A DNA stretch of 64,000 bases from an uncultured Neomegalonema sp. (lineage in GTDB: Bacteria > Pseudomonadota > Alphaproteobacteria > Rhodobacterales > Rhodobacteraceae): contig CALKBI010000034.1 of NCBI GenBank assembly GCA_937990185.1, forward strand, positions 1 to 64,000. The letters run 5' to 3'. Positions within the stretch are counted from its first letter, which is position 1, and every line of letters begins with the position of its first letter. The notes beneath the pieces are model-generated. The model made no database searches and was not told the DNA's origin. It saw nothing but the letters and a program-made list of their open reading frames with translations. The position numbers were made by a program, and so were the translations under genes. Of the stretch, positions 56,429-64,000 are shown piece by piece.

Positions 56429-57619
56429 ATGGCATTGACGAATCTTCAAATCCAAAAAGCCAAGGCGAGAAAGAAGTCTTACAAACTAGCCGATGGTGGC
56501 GGCTTGTTTCTCCTCGTGAAACCCAACGGTTCCAAACTCTGGCAGCAGAAGTACCGTTTTCTGGGTAAAGAGCGGCTTCTTTCACATGGCCAGTACCCTG
56601 AGGTTTCTCTCGTAGCGGCACGACATAAACGCGAAGCCGCGCGGTTGAGTATCGAAAACGGCGGCGATCCTGCTACGGAAAAAAAGCTGGCACGTATCTC
56701 GGCTGAAACGCAGGCACGAACGACATTTTTTCTGGTTGCCGAAGAGTATCTGGAAAGTTTGTCAGAACGAGAACTCGCAGAATCTACTATGCGAAAAAAG
56801 AGGTGGTATCTGCTCGATCTTGCATCGCCTTTGCACGAAAGGCCGGTTAGCGAGATTAAGCCGCCTGAAATTCTCTATTTGCTCAAGTCTATCGAAAAGA
56901 GCGGTCGGCGCGAAACTGCTAAGAAAATGCGCGGAGCCTTATCCGCAGTTTTTCGTCTAGCTATAGTGACTTTGCGGGCAGAGACCGATCCGACATCGGC
57001 AATCAAGGGAGCGTTGTTACCTCCGAAGGTCACCAACCGCGCGGCGATCACCGATGAAAAAATCTTTGGTAGTTTACTCCGTGATTTTGACGATTACACC
57101 GGATACCCGATCCTCATTGATGCGATGAAATTTCAAATTCTAACCATGACGCGCCCCGGCGAAGTACGCGGTGCTAAGAAACAGGAATTCGATCTTGATG
57201 AAAGGGTTTGGGAAATACCGGCGGAGCGCATGAAAATGCGGCGACCACATCGCATCCCATTGTCAGATCAAGCCTTGGCGATCATTCAAGACAACTGGCC
57301 ACAGATTGAGGTGGTCGACCTCCTGTTTCCGTCGCTCATCTCAAATCGAAAATGGCTTTCCGAGAACGCATTCAATTCGGCACTGCGTAGAATGGGGTAT
57401 GAAAAAGACGTCGTTACGTCACACGGCTTCCGCGCGACAGCGAGCACGATTTTAAACAATCGTCGATTTGACGCCGAAGTAATTGAGGCCGCCCTCGCGC
57501 ACCAAGACACAAATCCAGTTCGCCGCGCGTATAATCGCGCGACGTATTGGGATCAGCGTGTCAAGCTTATGCAAGACTGGGCAGACCTCGTTGACGAGTT
57601 TCGTACCGGATCAGGTTAG
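56429..57619 (+). CDS. int: Tyrosine integrase, P4/DUF4102 type
   Basis: A 396-residue site-specific recombinase. The N-terminal DUF4102 arm-binding domain starts LTNLQIQKAKARKKSYKLADGGGLFL (residues 3-28). Catalytic residues: Arg in TMTRPGEVRG, His-x-x-Arg in SHGFRATAST, His in ALAHQDTNPVRRAYNRA with the nucleophile Tyr. The start overlaps an operator-like repeat and AAGGTGAT is about ten bases upstream. Its 3' end overlaps the convergent alpA-like gene by nine bases. Confidence 0.93.
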   Translation: MALTNLQIQKAKARKKSYKLADGGGLFLLVKPNGSKLWQQKYRFLGKERLLSHGQYPEVSLVAARHKREAARLSIENGGDPATEKKLARISAETQARTTFFLVAEEYLESLSERELAESTMRKKRWYLLDLASPLHERPVSEIKPPEILYLLKSIEKSGRRETAKKMRGALSAVFRLAIVTLRAETDPTSAIKGALLPPKVTNRAAITDEKIFGSLLRDFDDYTGYPILIDAMKFQILTMTRPGEVRGAKKQEFDLDERVWEIPAERMKMRRPHRIPLSDQALAIIQDNWPQIEVVDLLFPSLISNRKWLSENAFNSALRRMGYEKDVVTSHGFRATASTILNNRRFDAEVIEAALAHQDTNPVRRAYNRATYWDQRVKLMQDWADLVDEFRTGSG

Positions 57620-57859
57620 CGAAAGTGGGCCAGTCGCTTCGGCGGTGTCCATCGCAACATCGATGTCGGTCTCGCGAAAATAGCATCGGCGTCCGAAGCG
57701 GATAGGCTTGGGCAAACGTCCGGCAGCGATATCTCTATAGAGACTGGCTTTCGATCTACCGCCAAGCTTCGCAGAAACTTGGTCGAGAGTGATGTATCGT
57801 TTTGGATGAACTGTCTGCGAGATGATGGGCGCGGGCGTTGATGCTGTGTTCAAAATCAT
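57611..57859 (-). CDS. AlpA-like excisionase/regulator
   Basis: An 82-residue helix-turn-helix protein of the AlpA/HTH_17 type (LDQVSAKLGGRSKASLYRDIAAGRLPKPIRFGRRCYFRETDID at residues 26-68). Such proteins act as excisionases or activators of integrase in P4-like islands. I start at ATG 57859 (MILNTAST); the open frame reaches 58123 without similarity. AGAGG lies just upstream. Confidence 0.85.
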   Translation of the reverse strand: MILNTASTPAPIISQTVHPKRYITLDQVSAKLGGRSKASLYRDIAAGRLPKPIRFGRRCYFRETDIDVAMDTAEATGPLSLT

Positions 57860-57960
57860 AGTCCTCTTGCAACCAATCTGTGTGTTCCTATATGTGGAAC
57901 AAATAGTGAATATCAAGAGGTGATTTTGAAGAAATTTTGTACTGTTGATCCTGCTGTATG

Positions 57961-58100
57961 GAATTGCCCGTTCCTGCCCGTGCGTGCGAGTTTGCGCCCG
58001 AAATTGCACGTAAATATCCGTCCGGACATGAGTTTGCCCGTTGTTGCAGATGCTCGCCCGAACGTGTCTGTTTATGCACGTTATGGCCTGTTTGTGCGGG
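57961..58100. repeat. Fourteen 10-bp phased repeats, consensus NNNTTGCCCG
   Basis: Reading in tens from 57961, each block ends in a CCCG-like tetramer: G at position 6 in 12 of 14 blocks, C at position 7 in 12, G at position 10 in 13, T at position 5 in 10. A 10-bp period puts every copy on one face of the helix and excludes a protein repeat. Located between the divergent alpA-like and relaxase genes; possibly a binding array (iteron, oriT accessory or partition site). Confidence 0.7.
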
Positions 58101-58245
58101 CTTCTATCGATATCGCATTTCAAATTTTAGGATGGTGTAGTGGCGGGATAAGGCTTCTTGCGATGCAAGAAACCGGGGGCCAGCTACTGGCCAAAAATGA
58201 AGGATCAATCGCGCCACGTCTCGCCTCTATCGGAGGGGGCTGCGC

Positions 58246-59778
58246 ATGATGACACCACCCCCAATCAATAACGAATCTGAACCGCTTGAAGAGGAAGAAG
58301 AGATCAAACGGCGCAGCTTTAATCGGCGCGTTCGTATCGAACAGCGTGCGCTTGGATTTGCTGCGAGCGGTGCAGATGGTCTGCCCAAACATCGCGGCGG
58401 TAGATTTGCGTATCAGCTACGCGATGAGCAGCGGCTCAAAAACATTGCTAGGGTGCCGCAGGCCATCGTCAAAGTTATTCCCGGCGGTGGGGTCGGGTCG
58501 CGTGGTGAACTGGTCGCTCAGTTGAACTACCTCTCCCGCGATGGCACTCAAGAACTTGAGCAGGGCGGCGGTCCCGGTGGCTACCAGATCGAGGGACAAG
58601 ACGCGATCCGGGATGTGGCAACGGACTGGGCCATGGCTTGGGAGGATGCATCCTCACGGGATGGCCGCACTGCAAGGGCCAAGAGCAAGTCTTTTCATCT
58701 ATTGGTTTCCTATCCAGAAGGCACAGACCCGGACATGGCGCAGATGGCGGCGGAGGCTTTCACGGATCGACTTTGCCAGTCAGGAGAGTACGGTGATCGG
58801 TGGCGCTATATCGCGGCATGGCATACCGACCGCGCGCATCCGCACATGCATGTTGTGATCGACCGTCTCGGCGCGAGCGGGCGGATGATGCAAATTCATC
58901 CCGCCAAGACAATCAATCCAAAGGCGTTGCGTGCCCTGCAAGTCGATACCGCAATTGAGTACGGCATCGCGCTCAACGATACGCCGCGCGTCTCACGGGG
59001 CCATCGTGATCGCGGGCTATCCAGCCCGGAATGGCGCGCAGAGCAACGTGGTGAGAGACGCGAACGCAGTCCGACGAGGCAAGTTTATGCAAAAGCTGCA
59101 TCATCCTTCGCCGACGACGCCATCGCGCGCGAGGCGAACGAACTGAAGAAACTGTCAGACCGATACCAGCGCGTTAACACGCCAGAGCGCCGAGCAGACG
59201 CCAAGGCGTTGGAACAAGCTGCGTTTATTCTCAGCAGCGGAGGGACGTTGGATGCCACACCCCAGTCTATTAAACGCGACGAACAGGATCGCGAGGCTGA
59301 GAAGGTGGTGGTCGAAAAATCTCATAACGCATCTAAAGATGTCACGACTGACACGTTCGCAGAATCCGTTTCGGAGATGCCGACTCAGACAAGGGAACGC
59401 GCCGAAACCGAACGGCTTTTGTCGCGACCGCAACGCCGATTGACCGAGGCCGAATTGCGCGAGCTATTGGCTGCTAGGGAAAGAGAATTGACCCAGCACC
59501 AGCGCGAACGACAGAAAAAGTCTGAATTATCGCAGCAACCTGAAACCGAGAGGTCGGGTATTTTGTCACCATCGATTGCAATTGAGACGGATACGACCGC
59601 TGCGCATCCCGAGGATAAACGTCAACAGCGCCCGATTGGAAATCGACGATTGAGCGAAGAGGAACTGCGAAGGGTATTGGATCAAGGTGTCCGAGAATTG
59701 ACCGAGGCGGAAAAACGGCGGCAACGAGATGGTCCAGCGCCAAAACCCAACCGTGGACTGGATTTCAGTTTTGATTAA
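58246..59778 (+). CDS. VirD2/MobA-type relaxase
   Basis: A 510-residue mobilisation protein that would nick oriT and pilot the strand. Metal-binding motif HPHMH (His198, 200, 202) in AWHTDRAHPHMHVVIDRLG; a likely nucleophile Tyr95 in LNYLSRDG; Ser-rich SFHLLVSYPEGT. The C-terminal 220 residues are charged and helical (Glu/Arg/Gln-rich), with two LSRPQRRLTEAELRELL-like repeats. GGAGGGGG precedes the ATG. No coupling protein or pilus genes follow, so the element is mobilisable at best. Confidence 0.88.
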   Translation: MMTPPPINNESEPLEEEEEIKRRSFNRRVRIEQRALGFAASGADGLPKHRGGRFAYQLRDEQRLKNIARVPQAIVKVIPGGGVGSRGELVAQLNYLSRDGTQELEQGGGPGGYQIEGQDAIRDVATDWAMAWEDASSRDGRTARAKSKSFHLLVSYPEGTDPDMAQMAAEAFTDRLCQSGEYGDRWRYIAAWHTDRAHPHMHVVIDRLGASGRMMQIHPAKTINPKALRALQVDTAIEYGIALNDTPRVSRGHRDRGLSSPEWRAEQRGERRERSPTRQVYAKAASSFADDAIAREANELKKLSDRYQRVNTPERRADAKALEQAAFILSSGGTLDATPQSIKRDEQDREAEKVVVEKSHNASKDVTTDTFAESVSEMPTQTRERAETERLLSRPQRRLTEAELRELLAARERELTQHQRERQKKSELSQQPETERSGILSPSIAIETDTTAAHPEDKRQQRPIGNRRLSEEELRRVLDQGVRELTEAEKRRQRDGPAPKPNRGLDFSFD

Positions 59779-59873
59779 ACCCGCCATTCTCTCCCTTCGC
59801 AACATCTTATAAAGGCTCGCAATTTTGGCGCAGCGCGTCTAATCATGTGGCGAGCAAATCAGGGGACCGCGTA

Positions 59874-61406
59874 ATGCTGACAGGTGACATTCGTAATCAG
59901 GTCGATCAGGTGTGGAATGCATTCTGGTCGGGCGGTGTTTCGAATCCGTTGTCGGTGATCGAGCAAATCACATTCCTTTTGTTCATAAAGCGGCTTGATG
60001 ACCTGCATACGTTGCAGGAAAACCGTGCAAATACTCTGGCAAAACCCATAGAAAATCCGATTTTTCCTGAGGGAAATGATGAAAAGGGCGAGCCATACGC
60101 GAACTTGCGCTGGTCACAATTCAAAAACGCTGAACCCCGCGAGATGATGCGCATCGTGGATGAGCATGTGTTTCCGTTCTTGCGCGACATGGGCGAAGGC
60201 AATTCCGCCTATGGCAAACACATGAAAGACGCGCGGCTTGGCTTTTCCAATGCCTCGCTGCTGACCAAAGTTGTCGAGTTGATCGACGATATCCCGATGG
60301 ACGACCGCGACACCAAAGGCGACCTTTACGAATACATGCTCGGCAAGATCGCAAGCGCCGGACAGAATGGACAGTTCCGCACCCCGCGCCACATCATTCA
60401 GTTGATGGTAGAGCTGACCGAGCCGACACCGAAAGACACGATCTGCGATCCGGCCTCGGGCACATGCGGATTTCTGGTCGCGGCGGGCGAGTACCTGCGC
60501 GATAATCACCCGAAGATGCTGCGCGATAATGAACAGCGCGCGCATTTCCACACTGGCATGTTCCACGGCTTTGATTTTGATGCGACGATGTTGCGGATCG
60601 GGGCGATGAACATGATCCTGCACGGGATCGAGGGCGCGAATATTGCCGACCGCGATAGCCTTGCGGAAGTCCACGGCGCGGATGCGGGTACATATTCGCT
60701 GATCCTAGCCAATCCGCCCTTTGCCGGGTCGCTGGATTACGACAGCACGGCGAAAGACCTGCAAAAGATCGTCAAGACCAAAAAGACCGAGCTGCTGTTC
60801 ATGGCGCTGTTTTTGCGGCAGTTGCGTGTCGGCGGGCGCGCGGCGGTGGTTGTGCCGGATGGAGTGCTGTTTGGCTCGTCCAAGGCGCATAAGGAAATCC
60901 GCCGGATGCTGGTCGAGGATCACAAGCTCGATGCGGTGGTCAAGCTGCCCTCGGGCGTGTTCCGCCCCTATGCCGGGGTATCGACTGCGATCCTGTTTTT
61001 CACCAAGACCGGCGTGGGCGGCACAGAGAATGTGTGGTTCTACGACATGCAGGCGGATGGTTATTCGCTGGACGATAAGCGCACGCCATTGATGGAGGAC
61101 GCAAAGCTGGGCGCGCTGGCGGAGTTGACCGAAGACGAGCACGCCAAGAACAACCTGCCGGATATTCTCAAGCGCTGGAAAGAACGCGCGGGGACAGAGG
61201 CGGACAACCCCCGCACTGCACAGAGCTTTGCCGTGCCCAAGGCCGACATCAAGGCGGCGGGCTATGACCTATCCCTCAGCCGCTACAAAGAGGTCGAGCA
61301 CGAGGCCATCGACTATCCCCACCCAAAAGAGATCATCGCCGATCTGCGCGGCATCGAAAAGGAGATCGCCGAAGGGTTGGATCGGCTTGAGGGGATGCTC
61401 TCGTGA
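59874..61406 (+). CDS. hsdM: Type I restriction-modification methyltransferase HsdM
   Basis: A 510-residue N6-adenine methyltransferase subunit. The N-terminal HsdM helical domain (MLTGDIRNQVDQVWNAFW) precedes SAM motif DPASGTCGFLVAAGEYL and catalytic NPPF (in LILANPPFAGS). I chose ATG 59874 over GTG 59847 because family members begin MLTGD and AGGGG lies eight bases upstream. The stop overlaps hsdS (GTGA). GC-richer than the relaxase gene before it. Confidence 0.95.
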   Translation: MLTGDIRNQVDQVWNAFWSGGVSNPLSVIEQITFLLFIKRLDDLHTLQENRANTLAKPIENPIFPEGNDEKGEPYANLRWSQFKNAEPREMMRIVDEHVFPFLRDMGEGNSAYGKHMKDARLGFSNASLLTKVVELIDDIPMDDRDTKGDLYEYMLGKIASAGQNGQFRTPRHIIQLMVELTEPTPKDTICDPASGTCGFLVAAGEYLRDNHPKMLRDNEQRAHFHTGMFHGFDFDATMLRIGAMNMILHGIEGANIADRDSLAEVHGADAGTYSLILANPPFAGSLDYDSTAKDLQKIVKTKKTELLFMALFLRQLRVGGRAAVVVPDGVLFGSSKAHKEIRRMLVEDHKLDAVVKLPSGVFRPYAGVSTAILFFTKTGVGGTENVWFYDMQADGYSLDDKRTPLMEDAKLGALAELTEDEHAKNNLPDILKRWKERAGTEADNPRTAQSFAVPKADIKAAGYDLSLSRYKEVEHEAIDYPHPKEIIADLRGIEKEIAEGLDRLEGMLS

Positions 61407-62563
61407 CATGGCCGATGGTGGCATTGGGAGAGATTTTTGACATTGCGCGCGGCGGCTCGCCTCGTCCAATCAACAAATTTCTCACCGAGGACGCAAACGG
61501 ATTAAACTGGGTCATGATCAGTGACGCTACTGCCAGTGGAAAGGTGATCCAGTCTACGAAAAAGAAGATCAAGCTAGAAGGATTGAAGAAAACGCGGGAG
61601 GTATTTCCGGGAGATTTCATTCTCTCCAACTCTATGAGCTTTGGTCGTCCATATATCATGGGGATCGAGGGATGCATCCACGATGGATGGTTGCTCCTCA
61701 GACCCGACCCTGATCGCGTCAATCAAGACTACTTCTATCATCTTCTTGGCTCTCAAGAAGTCTATACACGTTTCGCGTCCCGCGCTGCTGGAGCGACGGT
61801 AAAAAATCTCAATTCACAGATTGTGAGAGAAGTCGAAATCCCTCTCCCACCTTTGGCGGAGCAGAAGCGGATTGCGGGGATTCTCGATCAGGCGGACGCC
61901 CTCCGCCGCCTCCGCCACCGCGCCGTCGAGCGCCTCAACACCCTCGGCCAAGCCATCTTCCACGAGATGTTTGGTGATCTTAATTCTTCAATTATAAAGG
62001 CATCCCTTGGGGACGTTATTAACGTTAGATCATCTCTCGCAGACCCTAAATTACCCGAAAATGCGTCACTTCCCCACGTCGGACCCGAGCACATCGACTC
62101 TGGCTCTGGTGCAATTTCTTGGATGCGAGTCCGCTCTTGCAGAGAAGATGGAGTAACAAGCGGGAAGTACATTTTTGAAGCTGGCGATGTCATCTACAGT
62201 AAAATTCGACCGTACTTGAATAAGGTGGCTATCAGTGACAGAGTAGGCATGTGTAGCGCTGATATGTATTCACTTGTTCCGATGGACGATAAAATTACGC
62301 GAGATTACCTTCATTTTGTATTGGGGGGTGATCATTATTTGAGGCACGCTGAACGTACATCGGGGCGCGCCAACATTCCCAAAGTTAATCGCAAGCAGCT
62401 ACTTTCCTACGAAATTCCGTTACCAACTATTATGATGCAGGAAGAGTTCTCTCGCCTGATAGGGCTACTCAGTAAGCCGCGACTTGCTGCAAGCCGACAT
62501 CTCACCGAAACCGAAACCCTCTTCGCTTCCCTCCAGCAACGCGCCTTTCGCGGGGAGTTGTAG
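61403..62563 (+). CDS. hsdS: Type I restriction-modification specificity subunit HsdS
   Basis: A 386-residue specificity subunit with two target-recognition domains. Each is followed by a conserved helix: LPPLAEQKRIAGILDQADALRRLRHRAVERL (about residues 150-180) and a C-terminal HLTETETLFASLQQRAFRGEL. Start is GTG 61403, overlapping the hsdM stop by four bases. The recognition domains are AT-richer than hsdM, typical of exchanged specificity cassettes. Confidence 0.93.
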   Translation: MTWPMVALGEIFDIARGGSPRPINKFLTEDANGLNWVMISDATASGKVIQSTKKKIKLEGLKKTREVFPGDFILSNSMSFGRPYIMGIEGCIHDGWLLLRPDPDRVNQDYFYHLLGSQEVYTRFASRAAGATVKNLNSQIVREVEIPLPPLAEQKRIAGILDQADALRRLRHRAVERLNTLGQAIFHEMFGDLNSSIIKASLGDVINVRSSLADPKLPENASLPHVGPEHIDSGSGAISWMRVRSCREDGVTSGKYIFEAGDVIYSKIRPYLNKVAISDRVGMCSADMYSLVPMDDKITRDYLHFVLGGDHYLRHAERTSGRANIPKVNRKQLLSYEIPLPTIMMQEEFSRLIGLLSKPRLAASRHLTETETLFASLQQRAFRGEL

Positions 62564-62580
62564 CAATGGCCATGCGAGCG

Positions 62581-62885
62581 ACTCCGTCCCCGGCAAAGAG
62601 ACAAGGGACCCCGCGCCAACAAGGAATCCCCCTCCAACCGCTCGGGACCCCGGCTCAAGGCCGGGGCAGCGTGCCCGCATGTTACACTCCGACCCCGGCA
62701 AAGAGACAAGGGACCTCGCGCCAACAAGGAATCCCCCGCCAACGGCGCGAGACCCCGGCTCAAGGCCGGGGCAGCGTGCCCGCTGGTTCCACTCCGACCC
62801 CGGCAAAGAAACCCGCGACCTCGCGCCAACAAGGAATCCCCCGCCAACCGCGCAAGACCCCGGCTCAAGGCCGGGGAGGGCGCGT
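62581..62885. repeat. Three 105-bp tandem repeats between hsdS and hsdR
   Basis: Units start at 62581, 62686 and 62791 with ACTCCG(A/T)CCCCGGCAAAG. Each ends with a CCCCGGC-tcaa-GGCCGGGG hairpin. The third is truncated. Because 105 is a multiple of three, several long open frames appear on both strands without being genes. The 643-bp gap 62564-63206 holds only such repeats. Confidence 0.85.
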
Positions 62886-62900
62886 GCTACCTTTACTGTC

Positions 62901-62920
62901 ATGCCCGCGCAAGCGGGCAT
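62901..62920. repeat. Isolated GTCATGCCCGCG-type hairpin
   Basis: ATGCCCGC/GCGGGCAT perfect 8-bp stem preceded by GTC: a half copy of the double-hairpin family at 64-382. Two more hairpins follow: CCCCGGC/GCCGGGG (near 63124-63146) and CCCCGACC/GGTCGGGG (63171-63189). Confidence 0.6.
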
Positions 62921-63206
62921 CCAGCGAACAAACGAAAGCGGTATCAAATGAGATATGGAGTCCCACCAACTGCGCGAATGACACCGGGTAGAATTACCCA
63001 ATGACTTCCCCGCAATCGGTATATTTCGCGGCGGCTGATCGGAAAACAAGTTGACGCGCAGGGCGTGCAGCTTCTTACTCTGGATTGCAGCAACGCATCG
63101 GGTGGATTGTGACCAGTACTAATCCTGCCCCGGCCTTGAGCCGGGGCCTTCTGTTTTCGGCTGAAGATGCCCCCGACCCGAGGTCGGGGAAGGTTCACTT
63201 ATAACC

Positions 63207-64000
63207 ATGACCCAATTCGCTTTCCTCGACATCGAATTCAAAGCCCTCGCCAATCTCGCGAAAAAGGCGGAGACATTTGCGCTTTCCGACCCGCGCAATG
63301 CCTGTTTCCATGCGCGCCTTGCACTCGAAACCGCTGTCAAATGGATGTACGAGCGCGATAGCAGTCTCAAGAAACCCTATGACACCACGCTGGCCGCTCT
63401 GATCCACGAACCTACTTTCAGAGAGCTGACCGGCAACGCGATTGTCGCGAAAGCGCGCCTGATCAAAGATTACGGCAACAGCGCGGCCCATGATACCCGC
63501 GCGCTCAAGCCCGACTCCGCCATTAATGCGGTGCGTGAGCTTTTTCATGTGTGTTTTTGGTTAACGCGCACCTATGCCCGCGATGCAAAGCCGCCGCCTG
63601 ATCTGACTTTTGATCCGGCTAAGCTGGAAAAATCCCTCACCATCAGCGCCAGCACTATCGCGAAGATCAAAGAGCAAAGCGACGCGCTGCAAGCCGAGCA
63701 AAAGGCCGCTGAACAAACCCGCGCCGAGCTGATGGCCTCGGACGCCGAGCGCGCAAAACTCGAAGCCGAGCTTGAAAAACTCCGTGCGGAAGTCGCCGCA
63801 GTAAAACAGGCGAATACGGCTACTCCTGACACTCACGATTACGGCGAGGCTCAAACCCGCGACGCCTTTATCGACAAATATCTCCACGAGGCCGGATGGC
63901 CGCTGGATCAGGAGCGCGACCGCGAGTTTCCTGTCACCGGAATGCCTAATGAGACCGGCAATGGCTTTGTCGATTACGTGCTATGGGGTGATGACGGTAA
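63207..64000 (+). CDS. hsdR: Type I restriction endonuclease subunit HsdR (5' part)
   Basis: An open frame from ATG 63207 to the window end (264 codons seen, no stop). The N-terminal DUF4145-like domain (NACFHARLALETAVKWMY, about residues 31-48; YGNSAAHDT about 100) is followed by a coiled coil (KLEKSLTISAS to about residue 200, Glu/Ala/Lys-rich) and then the start of the HSDR_N nuclease region (DAFIDKYLHEAGWPLDQERDREFPV). This order matches HsdR proteins of the DUF4145 subgroup. Motor domains lie outside. Confidence 0.88.
   Translation, partial: MTQFAFLDIEFKALANLAKKAETFALSDPRNACFHARLALETAVKWMYERDSSLKKPYDTTLAALIHEPTFRELTGNAIVAKARLIKDYGNSAAHDTRALKPDSAINAVRELFHVCFWLTRTYARDAKPPPDLTFDPAKLEKSLTISASTIAKIKEQSDALQAEQKAAEQTRAELMASDAERAKLEAELEKLRAEVAAVKQANTATPDTHDYGEAQTRDAFIDKYLHEAGWPLDQERDREFPVTGMPNETGNGFVDYVLWGDDG

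Noticed and set aside
57961-58100. CRISPR or protein-coding repeat
   Set aside because: The 10-bp period is too short for CRISPR and not a multiple of three.
57920-58249. 109-codon open frame upstream of the relaxase gene
   Set aside because: It consists mostly of the 10-bp phased array, which shifts frame at each unit; no ribosome site or family match.
62566-62991. 141-codon open frame after hsdS, and the mirrored frames on the other strand
   Set aside because: Created by the 105-bp tandem repeat, whose length is a multiple of three; several frames on both strands stay open and none resembles a protein family.

Overview
The window is a chromosomal segment from a phototrophic alphaproteobacterium. 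It carries a bacteriochlorophyll a / spheroidene-type photosynthesis gene cluster (crtA, bchI, bchD, bchO, crtI, crtB, crtC, crtD, crtE, crtF, bchC, bchX, bchY, bchZ, pufQ, pufB, pufA, pufL, pufM, pufC, dxs). Alphaproteobacterial regulatory sequences are also visible: TGT-N12-ACA palindromes of the PpsR/CrtJ type and a TTAA-N7-TTAA CtrA-type box. The gene content suggests a Rhodobacterales- or Caulobacterales-related organism; genus cannot be told from the sequence alone.

Layout: (1) 1-2.2 kb: a DUF3800 gene set among 78-bp double-hairpin repeats, plus a small lipoprotein gene. (2) 2.2-16.1 kb: ordinary chromosome (DUF3179 protein, DacB-like peptidase, MFS transporter, ZapE, UppP, Gmk, YicC, PAS protein, class III aminotransferase, nucleotide-sugar dehydrogenase). 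(3) 16.2-38.7 kb: the photosynthesis cluster. A leftward crtA-bchI-bchD-bchO unit and a rightward crtI-crtB unit diverge from one PpsR-type site. Leftward crtD-crtC and rightward crtE-crtF diverge from two sites 8 bp apart. A long rightward run bchC-X-Y-Z-pufQBALMC-dxs is preceded by another pair of sites 8 bp apart. Together these make phytoene, desaturate, hydrate and methylate it towards spheroidene/spheroidenone, insert Mg, reduce chlorophyllide to the bacteriochlorin stage, and build LH1, the reaction centre and its tetraheme cytochrome; dxs feeds isoprenoid precursor supply. puhA, bchFNBHLM, acsF/bchE, bchG/P and ppsR are not in this window.

(4) 38.8-48.5 kb: a nucleoside salvage block: exported 5'-nucleotidase, BMP-type nucleoside ABC transporter, cytidine deaminase, nucleoside hydrolase, ribokinase, and an unexplained 2-oxoglutarate/Fe(II) oxygenase. 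(5) 48.5-56.2 kb: small exported or lipoprotein genes, a cluster of repeats with covarying hairpins, a DMT transporter, hemB, an outer-membrane barrel and a MerF-like protein. (6) 56.2-64.0 kb: a tRNA-Leu(CAG) followed by an integrative element: P4-type integrase, AlpA-like regulator, an array of fourteen 10-bp phased repeats, a VirD2-type relaxase and a type I restriction-modification operon (hsdM, hsdS, hsdR cut by the window end). The right end of the element lies outside the window.

The most unusual observations are the 10-bp phased array, a 32-codon gene tightly coupled between bchX and bchY, crtA with no canonical start codon at its conserved N-terminus (an ATT at correct distance from AAGGAG), crtC whose only canonical in-frame start lies deep inside crtD, and hairpin repeats whose arms change sequence while keeping pairing.
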